Assembly (NCBI GenBank): GCA_947600025.1 | Contig: CANQFY010000008.1 | Location: 1 to 43,740 of the forward strand | Length of the DNA: 43,740 nt | DNA from: an uncultured Oscillospiraceae bacterium | Lineage (GTDB): Bacteria > Bacillota > Clostridia > Oscillospirales > Oscillospiraceae | Reading direction: 5' to 3' | In this document: piece after piece, positions 17,571 through 24,257 of the stretch | How the letters are laid out: every line of letters begins with the position of its first letter | How positions within the stretch are numbered: position 1 is the first letter of the stretch | Program-made: the position numbers and the translations under genes | Notes under the pieces: model-generated | What the model was told of the DNA's origin: nothing | Database searches by the model: none | What the model saw: only the letters and a program-made list of their open reading frames with translations

Positions 17571-20021
17571 TTAGTAGAGTTTAACTTCCCAGCCGGAAAG
17601 ATACTGGATCAGTCGGGTGGCGTCACGGGTGTCCACCGCTCCGTCATTATTGAAATCCGCACTGCCCATCAGTTCCGCATCCCAGTTGGACAAATGCTGT
17701 ACCAGCCGTGTGGCGTCACGAGTGTCCATTTCACCATCGCCGGTGAGGTCGGCGGTATGTTTGACAATAGTGAGGGTTACATGAGCTGTGCCGTTCAGAA
17801 ATTCAATCTCCACTTCGTGTGTGCCCGCAGAAAGGGTGGATAAGTATTCGCCGGAGAATGTAATGACTGTTCCGCTCTGATCGATGGTATAGTACTCCTT
17901 ACCTAATGTGCGGTAGTCCATTTTAATGTAAACAACTGAATCATTTTCCGCTTCAATATGCAGCGTTACATCTCCGCCTTGGCTTTCGTCCCAGGTAATG
18001 CTTTCCCCTTCCTGGATCTCATAACAAGGGATTATGAAAAAGTATGTGCTGCAATCGGAATAAACCGCCGTGAACATATCGTAAATAATAAAAGAGGAGT
18101 GATTAAAGTAACGGTTCAAGCTGTCGCCAGGAAAGGTGATAACCGTCGTCTGGTCAGGTCCGCCTTCAACGCGGTACAGATCCGGTTTGAGAAAGCCCGC
18201 TCCATCTTCTGAATCTGGACCGAAGTTGCCCACATACAACCCTTGAAACTCTTCCACCGGAGCGTCAATCCGTATCGTAACATCCTTGCCGCTGTTGCGA
18301 GGCCAATATGTTTTCCAGCCTTCCAACACCTCTGGGTACCCCTGTTCCGGGTCAAAATCAACAAAAACATTACTTTCTGACGCATCACCGTTTTCATACA
18401 GAATAACGATTGTGTGTCGCCCGTACGGGAGATTCTGCATATAATCCGCATGAATCGAAATCGTGCATTGGTCTTCCGAAACAGTATAGTTTGTAGTGGC
18501 GAGTCTGCTATTGTTGAAATATACGGCTTTTACTCTGTCATTAGCAGCGCTTGTTGTCAGCGTCATATCGGATTTACTGCCATAATACCAATCCCGGTAC
18601 CCTAAAATGCCATCATCCAGTATCTTATAATTGTTCTGCAAATTCACCAAATCAAAGGGAATCGACGCCGCTCCGTCCGGCAGGAGGAAAACAATCTCAT
18701 TTTTCCCCTGAGAGGCTTCTACAAGCTGACCAACTAAATATCCATTACGCGAAAATGTTATCACCATCTTCCCGTTTTCTTGGGTAACAAGATAATCTGG
18801 ATCATCTTGTATAGCTGCTGTCGTAAGGCCATCATATATGTACAAGTGGTCAGATTTATAGTAGAAAGTCACACCGTTTACCGCGACTCCAAGCAGTTCC
18901 GTAGCGTCTGTGTCGATCGTAAAAGACGCAATCGGCCGTCTAAATAAGCTGACGCCTTTAAAAAATACATCTCCCGTTTTCGCTATCACCTGGTATTTAC
19001 TATTATAAGTATCTATGCTTTCCTTAAATGGAGTAAAAGGATATCCAGCATTATTCGTGTATTTCTCGACCGGGGACCCGGCATAGCTACTAACATAATA
19101 GGTGCGCTTTTTATCATAGTTGACAAGTCTGAGCCTCGTATAGGGATTCTTTACAACCACATTGACTGAACCAGAAACATTAAAATAATGGCCAATTTCA
19201 AGTTCCTCCAATCCAGCTGGGCTTGTGATTGTACAACTAGGTACATAGTCGAACACACCCCAACGAACGACTCTAACAGTATCGGGGATTACGAAGTTCG
19301 CGTCCGGAGCAGCAACTGCAACTGCGATAACTTCTGTTTTTTCCTTATTGAGAAGGAAAGAGTTTTCGCTGCAGAATTTTGGATTGTTGGGATCGACCTC
19401 GATCTTTTCCAAGCTCGTACAACCATCAAAAGCAGTCCATGTTGTTTTCCATTTTCCTGTGTCATCAATATAGCATTCCTCACCGATTTCAACAACACTG
19501 GAAGGAATTGAAATCTCTTTTAGGGACACGCAAGAATCGAATGCTCTATTATTGAGGATCTTTACTCCTTCAGAAATTGTCACTGAATCCAACTTTAGAC
19601 ATGTATGAAACGCATATTCACCTACTTCTTCTACACATCCAGGGATTACAATAGACTGGAGGCTGTAACAATATGCAAATGCATTTTCGTCAATTAACCT
19701 CACTTGGCCCAGAATTGACACATCCTGTAATTTGTTGAACGAAAAAAATGCGTCTTTTGAAATAGATGTAATGCCTACACCGATTACCAGCTTTTTTGCA
19801 AATTCGGCAGCTATATTGTGATAAGGGTATTCCCAGTATGCGGAAGCCTCCGGCATATCGCCCTCTCCTGTTATGGTCAGGGTGGCGGACGCCGCGTCGT
19901 ACTCCCAGTGGGTGTTTTCCCAGTCGCCGCTGGTTTCGCCCGCCGCGAAGACGCTCACCGGCAGCATCCCCACCGCCAGGCACAGCGCCAGGAGTAGGGC
20001 CCAGAATTTTGTGAACTTCAT
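17571..20021 (-). CDS. Secreted BspA-type LRR protein with C-terminal dockerin
   Basis: This 816-residue protein has a signal peptide ending near residue 27 (VSVFAAGE), BspA/LRR_5-type repeats (about 70-300, e.g. CYSLQSIVIPGCVEEVGEYAF), a middle region without a clear family, two Ig-like modules resembling X2 domains (about 480-570 and 660-755; TISIHADYMQNLPYGRHTIVI and VITFSGEYLSTLSAGTHEVEI), and a dockerin (about 755-816). The dockerin has two 12-residue calcium loops, DLTGDGEMDTRD and DFNNDGAVDTRD, each followed by ATRLVQHL/ATRLIQYL helices. There is no membrane anchor, so attachment to the downstream cohesin protein is the natural reading. GGAGG lies 9 nt before the ATG. It is markedly AT-richer than its neighbours, suggesting transfer or different selection. 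No catalytic domain was recognised. Confidence 0.9.
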   Translation of the reverse strand: MKFTKFWALLLALCLAVGMLPVSVFAAGETSGDWENTHWEYDAASATLTITGEGDMPEASAYWEYPYHNIAAEFAKKLVIGVGITSISKDAFFSFNKLQDVSILGQVRLIDENAFAYCYSLQSIVIPGCVEEVGEYAFHTCLKLDSVTISEGVKILNNRAFDSCVSLKEISIPSSVVEIGEECYIDDTGKWKTTWTAFDGCTSLEKIEVDPNNPKFCSENSFLLNKEKTEVIAVAVAAPDANFVIPDTVRVVRWGVFDYVPSCTITSPAGLEELEIGHYFNVSGSVNVVVKNPYTRLRLVNYDKKRTYYVSSYAGSPVEKYTNNAGYPFTPFKESIDTYNSKYQVIAKTGDVFFKGVSLFRRPIASFTIDTDATELLGVAVNGVTFYYKSDHLYIYDGLTTAAIQDDPDYLVTQENGKMVITFSRNGYLVGQLVEASQGKNEIVFLLPDGAASIPFDLVNLQNNYKILDDGILGYRDWYYGSKSDMTLTTSAANDRVKAVYFNNSRLATTNYTVSEDQCTISIHADYMQNLPYGRHTIVILYENGDASESNVFVDFDPEQGYPEVLEGWKTYWPRNSGKDVTIRIDAPVEEFQGLYVGNFGPDSEDGAGFLKPDLYRVEGGPDQTTVITFPGDSLNRYFNHSSFIIYDMFTAVYSDCSTYFFIIPCYEIQEGESITWDESQGGDVTLHIEAENDSVVYIKMDYRTLGKEYYTIDQSGTVITFSGEYLSTLSAGTHEVEIEFLNGTAHVTLTIVKHTADLTGDGEMDTRDATRLVQHLSNWDAELMGSADFNNDGAVDTRDATRLIQYLSGWEVKLY

Positions 20022-20076
20022 TCTTTACTACCTCCGTTCCTTTCTTATGACGAAACTCCGTCATATTCCTGTTAAC

Positions 20077-20105
20077 ATTATATCGCTTTTGTGAACATAT
20101 GTCAA
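20077..20105 (-). promoter_or_regulatory. Perfect consensus promoter of the dockerin-cohesin operon
   Basis: On the minus strand, TTGACA (20105-20100) and TATAAT (20082-20077) are exactly 17 bp apart. The 5' leader to the dockerin ATG is about 50 nt. A long inverted repeat begins 4 bp upstream of the -35 box. Confidence 0.9.
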
Positions 20106-20109
20106 GCAT

Positions 20110-20147
20110 TTATATCACATTTTTTATCTATCGAAAATGTGATATAA
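20110..20147. promoter_or_regulatory. Perfect 14-bp inverted repeat between dockerin gene and XRE regulator
   Basis: TTATATCACATTTT (20110-20123) and AAAATGTGATATAA (20134-20147) are exact inverted copies around a 10-bp spacer. The site lies upstream of the predicted start sites of both divergent genes, so it is a DNA site rather than an RNA hairpin. It abuts the -35 of the dockerin operon and covers the region expected for the -35 of the XRE gene (candidate -10 TAGAAT at 20152-20157). It is a likely operator for the XRE protein. Confidence 0.75.
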
Positions 20148-20181
20148 GGGATAGAATAATATTAGAATGGAGGCGAAGGGT

Positions 20182-20508
20182 ATGGAAGAACGGGAGGTTA
20201 TCAGAAGAATCGAATCGCTGTGCAAAGAGCGGGGCTGGTCCCTTTACAGGCTCGCGAAAGAGAGCGGCGTCACCTACTCTACCCTTTGCATGATGCTCCG
20301 GAGGACCAACGCGCCGTCGATTTATACCCTGAGCAGGATCTGCAACGGGTTCGGGATCACACTAAGCCAGTTTTTTGGGCCGGAGCCGGCGGTCTTCCCC
20401 CTTTCGGAGGGGCAAAAAGCCCTCCTGGACCGGTGGGAACGGCTGTCCCCGGAGGATCAGAGGGCCTTGGAAAAATATTGGGACTATCTGCTGTCCAAGG
20501 ACAGCTGA
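20182..20508 (+). CDS. XRE-family helix-turn-helix regulator
   Basis: This 108-residue protein has an N-terminal Cro/C1-type HTH (about residues 5-62: LCKERGWSLYRLAKESGVTYSTLCMML...SIYTLSRICNGFGITLSQFF) and a short helical C-terminus, SPEDQRALEKYWDYLL. No ligand or peptidase domain is present. The upstream ATG at 20167 overlaps GGAGG (20169-20173), which is correctly spaced for the ATG at 20182, so the latter is chosen. It is divergent from the dockerin-cohesin operon with a perfect inverted repeat between, so it probably controls itself and that operon; whether it represses or activates is not visible. It ends in a strong terminator overlapping its stop codon. Confidence 0.88.
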   Translation: MEEREVIRRIESLCKERGWSLYRLAKESGVTYSTLCMMLRRTNAPSIYTLSRICNGFGITLSQFFGPEPAVFPLSEGQKALLDRWERLSPEDQRALEKYWDYLLSKDS

Positions 20509-20540
20509 CCGCCTCCCCGGGTGGGGAGGCGGTCTTTTTT
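20507..20540 (+). terminator. Intrinsic terminator of the XRE gene
   Basis: GACCGCCTCCCC (20507-20518) pairs perfectly with GGGGAGGCGGTC (20523-20534), with a GGGT loop and six T residues. The stem starts inside the TGA stop codon, and the tract abuts the stop of the converging permease gene. Confidence 0.95.
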
Positions 20541-21132
20541 ATCGCTCGCGCCGTTGGGCAACGGCGGCGGAGGCCAGATAGGAGGCGGCGTACAAAATCG
20601 ACGAGATCAGCAAAAGCGGCAGGCCCATCTGGGGAATATTGGGAACGCAGAGGGCCAAAAAAAACAACAATACATTCAGTATCACCGTCACCGCGCCCCA
20701 CGACGGCCCCAGGGCATAGGTGGCCAGGAGCTGGATGGCGACCATCAGCATCCCCAGCGCAATGCCCACCGGGACCAGGGCCAGCTTCTCCGCCAAATTT
20801 ATGGACCGCTCCGCGATGGCGGCCCCGGCATACCCAAAAAGCAGGCTCAGCGCCGCCGCCAGGAGCAGCAGAATCAGCCCCAGCAGGTACTTCTCCCCCA
20901 CCAGCGCCCGCTTGGTCAGGGGCAAGGCATCCGAAATCGTGTACCACCGGCTCCCGCTCTCCATATTCACCAGGTTGGCCGGGAGCAGGGCCATGAGCAG
21001 ATAGGGGTACAGGGTGAAAAAGGTGACATTCCGATCCGAAAAGGACATGGCGCCAAACAGCGCCGCCATCAGGAGGACGTACCAATACCGCCGGCGAAGA
21101 ACGGTGAAGTCCATATACAGCAGGCCCTTCAT
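20539..21132 (-). CDS. ABC-2 type transporter permease
   Basis: This 197-residue protein has about six hydrophobic segments and the short cytoplasmic start MKGLLYMDFTVLRRRYW seen in ABC2_membrane_2-type permeases paired with YtrB/BcrA-like ATPases. The segment ESGSRWYTISDALPLTKRALVGEKYLLGL is the conserved loop of this family. GGAGG lies 7 nt before the ATG. It follows a homologous permease gene by 12 nt and is last in the gntR-ATPase-permease-permease operon. Substrate is unknown; related systems export lantibiotics or respond to cell-envelope stress. Confidence 0.85.
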   Translation of the reverse strand: MKGLLYMDFTVLRRRYWYVLLMAALFGAMSFSDRNVTFFTLYPYLLMALLPANLVNMESGSRWYTISDALPLTKRALVGEKYLLGLILLLLAAALSLLFGYAGAAIAERSINLAEKLALVPVGIALGMLMVAIQLLATYALGPSWGAVTVILNVLLFFLALCVPNIPQMGLPLLLISSILYAASYLASAAVAQRRER

Positions 21133-21144
21133 GGCGCGCCTCCG

Positions 21145-21768
21145 CTATAGGCTCCGGCGGCTGAACAGCCACTGGGACAGGGCCCAGGACCCGGCCAGCA
21201 GCGGCAGTACCACCAGGAACACCCCCAGCAGGGGCTGGACCGGCAGGCCCTGGGGCCGGAGAGCGCCGGAAAAGCTGAAGATCGCCGAGCCGCCGCAGAC
21301 AAGCCCGGCCACCACGGAGGTGGCGATCACCGCCCGCTCCGCCCCCAGCCAATAGACCAGGGGGAACTGGACCGCCATCGACCCCAGCCCGAAGGCCATC
21401 CCCAGGGCCGTCAGCTCCAAGCGGGCAACCAGATCCACCGCCTCGCCTAGGGCCAAGAAGACCAGGCTGAAAGCCATGTTCAGCAGCCCCATGGTCAGAC
21501 ACAGCAGCAGGCCCAGGAGGTATTTTTCCGTCACCATGGTCCGGCGGGAGGGGGGCATGGTCAGGGCGAAGGCCGTCCAGCGCTCCCGCTCCTCCATGCT
21601 CACCAGGCTGGGGGGCAGCACCGCCGCGTACAGCACGGGAAACAGCACAAAAAACAGATTGGTCACTGTCGCTGTCACCCCCACCATCATGGCAAAGGCC
21701 ATGGTGAAGAAAAAGAACAGATACTGCTTCCACAGCAGCAGAAAATCCTTATACAGCAGGCCAAGCAT
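21145..21768 (-). CDS. ABC-2 type transporter permease (paralogue)
   Basis: This 207-residue protein has six predicted membrane segments and is homologous to the next gene. Both share an MxGLLYxDFxxL start and an ERERWTAFALTMPPSRRTMVTEKYLLGL-type loop, which suggests tandem duplication and a heterodimeric channel. Its ATG lies inside the end of the ATPase gene (20-nt overlap), with AAAGGAGG upstream within that gene, indicating coupled translation. Substrate is not identifiable from sequence. Confidence 0.85.
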   Translation of the reverse strand: MLGLLYKDFLLLWKQYLFFFFTMAFAMMVGVTATVTNLFFVLFPVLYAAVLPPSLVSMEERERWTAFALTMPPSRRTMVTEKYLLGLLLCLTMGLLNMAFSLVFLALGEAVDLVARLELTALGMAFGLGSMAVQFPLVYWLGAERAVIATSVVAGLVCGGSAIFSFSGALRPQGLPVQPLLGVFLVVLPLLAGSWALSQWLFSRRSL

Positions 21769-22606
21769 CCGGCTGCGCCTCCTTTACCATGAAAATGAAG
21801 ATCTGCTCCAGGTCCACCGGGCTGATGTGCAGCCCCGCCGGGACATCCCCCCGGTCCACCAGGGCCTGAACGCCGTAAGGCGTGACCTTCCGGCCCAGCA
21901 CCGCCCCGGCGGGAAGATTGGAAAGCTCCTCCGCCGTACACTGGAGCAGGCCGCAGCGCTCCTTGAGCCGGTCCTTTTCCTCAAACAGGAGCAGGCGGCC
22001 CTTGTGGAGAAAGGCGATGTAATCGCAAATCTTTTCCAGGTCGCTGACGATGTGGGACGAGATCAGCACCGCCCGGTTTTCGTCCCGGGTGAACTCGCTG
22101 AACAGGTCCGTCACCTCGTCCCGGATCACCGGGTCCAGGCCGCTGGTGGCCTCGTCCAGGATCAGAAGCCGGGGGTCGTGGGACAGCGCCGCGGCGATGC
22201 CCAGCTTCATCTTCATGCCACGAGAATAGGACTTGAACTGTTTTTTGGGGTCCAAATCCATGCGTTTCAGGTAGGCATCGTAGGCGGCCCGGTCCCAGTT
22301 GGGGTAGACGCCGGAGAGGATCCGGCCCAGGTCCCGGGCGGAGAGGCAGCCGTGGATCCCCACCTCGTCCATCACCACGCCGATCCGCTCCTTGGGAAGC
22401 CGCTCCCCGGGCTTGCTGCCCAGGACGGACACGGCGCCGCCGTCTTTCTTGGCAATTTCCAAGATCAGCTTCAAGGTAGTGCTTTTCCCGGCCCCGTTCT
22501 CCCCGATCAGGCCCAGGACGCTGCCCATGGGCAGGTCGAAGGAGAGGCGGTCCAGGGTGAAATTTTTGTAATGCTTGGTCAGGTCTCTGACTTCCAGTGC
22601 GTTCAT
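21749..22606 (-). CDS. ABC transporter ATPase (YtrB/BcrA-like)
   Basis: This 285-residue ATPase has Walker A GENGAGKST (about 35-43), a degenerate signature YSRGMKMKLGIA, Walker B LLILDEATSGLDP, and the switch-His segment VLISSHIVSDLEK. The C-terminal 80 residues are the accessory region of drug-export type ATPases. The signature reads SRGM rather than SGGQ, common in the YtrB group. It starts 1 nt after the GntR gene, with GGGAGG inside the gntR end, and overlaps the permease gene by 20 nt. It powers the two permeases encoded downstream. Confidence 0.92.
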   Translation of the reverse strand: MNALEVRDLTKHYKNFTLDRLSFDLPMGSVLGLIGENGAGKSTTLKLILEIAKKDGGAVSVLGSKPGERLPKERIGVVMDEVGIHGCLSARDLGRILSGVYPNWDRAAYDAYLKRMDLDPKKQFKSYSRGMKMKLGIAAALSHDPRLLILDEATSGLDPVIRDEVTDLFSEFTRDENRAVLISSHIVSDLEKICDYIAFLHKGRLLLFEEKDRLKERCGLLQCTAEELSNLPAGAVLGRKVTPYGVQALVDRGDVPAGLHISPVDLEQIFIFMVKEAQPDAWPAV

Positions 22607-22607
22607 G

Positions 22608-22979
22608 TCAATCCTCCCATGTCAGCCGGAGCATTTCCTGCAGCTCTTCCCGGCTCAGATTACAGCTGGCCGCCAGGCGGGCGGCCTGGGCCAGCAGCGA
22701 TTCGATTTGCTTCAAATTTTCCTCCCGGAGCAGCTCCACGTTCCGGGGCGCCACGAAACAGCCCTTCCCCGCCACGGTGTAGAGAAAGCCCTCCCGCTCC
22801 AGCTCGTCGTAGGCCCGCTTGGTGGTGATGACGCTGATCCGAAGGTCCTTGGCCAGATTGCGGATGGAGGGCAGCGCCGTCTCCGGCGGCAGGGCCCCGG
22901 AGATGATCTGGTCCCGGAGCTGGCGGAAGATCTGGTCGTAGATCGGCGCGCCGCTGTGATTGTCGATGTAGATCTGCAA
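22608..22979 (-). CDS. GntR-family (YtrA subfamily) transcriptional regulator
   Basis: This 123-residue protein has an N-terminal winged HTH (about 10-75: PIYDQIFRQLRDQIISGALPPETALPSIRNLAKDLRISVITTKRAYDELEREGFL) and a short two-helix tail. That is the YtrA arrangement, with no effector-binding domain, and genes of this type usually repress their own ABC exporter operon. The start is TTG at 22979, after an AAGGGGTG ribosome site; no in-frame ATG or GTG lies nearby. A 23-bp palindrome overlaps the -10 box of its promoter, so autoregulation is likely. Confidence 0.9.
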   Translation of the reverse strand: MQIYIDNHSGAPIYDQIFRQLRDQIISGALPPETALPSIRNLAKDLRISVITTKRAYDELEREGFLYTVAGKGCFVAPRNVELLREENLKQIESLLAQAARLAASCNLSREELQEMLRLTWED

Positions 22980-22999
22980 ACGCTCACCCCTTTGGTTGT

Positions 23000-23022
23000 C
23001 TGTATATGAACAGTATATACAG
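23000..23022. promoter_or_regulatory. Palindromic operator over the gntR promoter
   Basis: CTGTATAT (23000-23007) and ATATACAG (23015-23022) are exact inverted repeats with a 7-bp centre. The right arm contains part of the -10 box TATACT, so a bound repressor would block RNA polymerase. The encoded YtrA-type protein is the probable ligand. Confidence 0.8.
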
Positions 23023-23040
23023 TAAGCACAGTTTTGTCAA
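23012..23040 (-). promoter_or_regulatory. Sigma-A promoter of the gntR-ABC operon
   Basis: On the minus strand, TTGACA (23040-23035) and TATACT (23017-23012) are 17 bp apart. The leader to the TTG start is about 27 nt. Confidence 0.88.
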
Positions 23041-23062
23041 GAGGGTTTTTCCATTTTTCCGC

Positions 23063-23094
23063 AAAAAACTTCCGGCTGCCCTTTTGGCAGCCGG
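23063..23094 (-). terminator. Intrinsic terminator of trpS
   Basis: On the minus strand, CCGGCTGCC (23094-23086) pairs with GGCAGCCGG (23080-23072) around a 5-nt loop, followed by AAGTTTTTT. It lies 40 nt past the trpS stop and just before the gntR promoter. Confidence 0.92.
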
Positions 23095-23133
23095 ATGGTG
23101 GCAATATTTGGGCGGGAAAAGGGCCCAAGCCTG

Positions 23134-24135
23134 TCAGCGGGCCACAAAGCCCACCTTTTTATAGACCTTCCGCAGGGTCTTCTCCGCGATATGGCTGGCC
23201 TTTTCGGCGCCGGCCCGGTAGACGCCCTCCAGGTAGGCCTTGTCCTTCATCAGGCGGCTTGCCTCCTCCCGGATGGGCCGAAGGGTCTCAATGACCGCCT
23301 CCCCCACGGCGGGCTTGAAAACGCCGTAGCCCTGGCCGGCAAACTCCGCCTCGATCTCGTCGTAGCTCTTGCCGGTGACGGCGGAGTAGATGGTCATAAG
23401 GTTGGAAACGCCGGGCTTCCGGGCCGGGTCATAGTGGACAAAGGTCTCCGAATCCGTCACCGCCCGCTTGAACAGCCGGGCAATGGTCTCCGGCGGGTCC
23501 ATCAGCAGCACGGTGCCGCCGTTCTCCTCCTCGGATTTGGACATCTTGGAGGTGGGGTCCGACAGGCTCATGATCCGGGCCCCCACCTTGGGAATGTAGG
23601 GCTCCGGCAGCTTGAACACGTCGCCGTAAACGCCGTTGAACCGGCGGGCAATGGCATGGCACAGCTCCACATGCTGCCTCTGGTCGTCCCCCACCGGCAC
23701 ATAGTCCGGCTGATAGAGCAGGATATCCGCCGCCATCAGGCAGGGATAGGTGAACAGGCCGCCGTTGATATTGTCCGCATTTTTGGCGCTCTTGTCCTTA
23801 AACTGGGTCATCCGGGATAGCTCGCCGAACATGGCGTAGCAGTTCAGGACCCAGCCCAGCTCCGCGTGCTGGTGGACATGGCTCTGGATGAACAGGGTGT
23901 TCTTCTCCGGGTCCAGACCGCAGGCAATGTACTGGGCCAGCTGCTCCAGGGTCCGGCGGCGCAGGTCCACCGGGTTCTGCCGGACGGTGATGGCGTGGAG
24001 GTCCGCCATGAAATAATAGCAGTCGTATTCCTCCGCCCGGGCCGCCCAGTTTTTGATGGCCCCCAGGTAGCTGCCCAGGGTCAGGTCCCCGCTGGGCTTG
24101 ATGCCGGAGAGCATGGTCTTTTTTGCTTCTTCCAT
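23134..24135 (-). CDS. trpS: Tryptophanyl-tRNA synthetase
   Basis: TrpS charges tRNA-Trp. The 333 residues fit the bacterial enzyme. The class I HIGH-like segment is SGIKPSGDLTLGSYLGA near the N-terminus, and SKMSKSEEENGGTVLL carries an exact KMSKS loop. The YPCLMAADILLYQPDYVPVGDDQRQHVEL block is the conserved Trp-binding region. GAGGGG lies 7 nt before the ATG. It is monocistronic, divergent from gltX, with its own terminator. No T-box or tryptophan leader is visible in the short leader. Confidence 0.97.
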   Translation of the reverse strand: MEEAKKTMLSGIKPSGDLTLGSYLGAIKNWAARAEEYDCYYFMADLHAITVRQNPVDLRRRTLEQLAQYIACGLDPEKNTLFIQSHVHQHAELGWVLNCYAMFGELSRMTQFKDKSAKNADNINGGLFTYPCLMAADILLYQPDYVPVGDDQRQHVELCHAIARRFNGVYGDVFKLPEPYIPKVGARIMSLSDPTSKMSKSEEENGGTVLLMDPPETIARLFKRAVTDSETFVHYDPARKPGVSNLMTIYSAVTGKSYDEIEAEFAGQGYGVFKPAVGEAVIETLRPIREEASRLMKDKAYLEGVYRAGAEKASHIAEKTLRKVYKKVGFVAR

Positions 24136-24162
24136 GGTAAACCCCTCTTTTTATTTTTCTGT

Positions 24163-24191
24163 ATTGTACCACAGCGGGCGGAAAAACGCAA
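24163..24191 (-). promoter_or_regulatory. trpS promoter
   Basis: On the minus strand, TTGCGT (24191-24186) and TACAAT (24168-24163) are separated by 17 bp. The -10 box is good and the -35 box matches only the TTG. Confidence 0.65.
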
Positions 24192-24199
24192 CGAAGAAA

Positions 24200-24228
24200 T
24201 TGACTTTCCCGCCGGAAAATGGTATCAT
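24200..24228 (+). promoter_or_regulatory. gltX promoter
   Basis: TTGACT (24200-24205) and TATCAT (24223-24228) are 17 bp apart, each 5 of 6 to consensus. It is divergent from the trpS promoter, and the leader is about 22 nt. Confidence 0.78.
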
Positions 24229-24257
24229 GGTGCAAACATCTAAAGGAAGGTAGCGCT

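Noticed and set aside
16272..17843. Open frame of 523 codons antisense to the cohesin gene
   Set aside because: The Gly/Val-rich translation has no signature, whereas the minus strand has a signal peptide, cohesin, BIG2 and sorting signal.
20110..20147. Inverted repeat as a transcription terminator
   Set aside because: It lies upstream of the predicted start sites of both neighbouring genes, so no transcript is expected to contain it.
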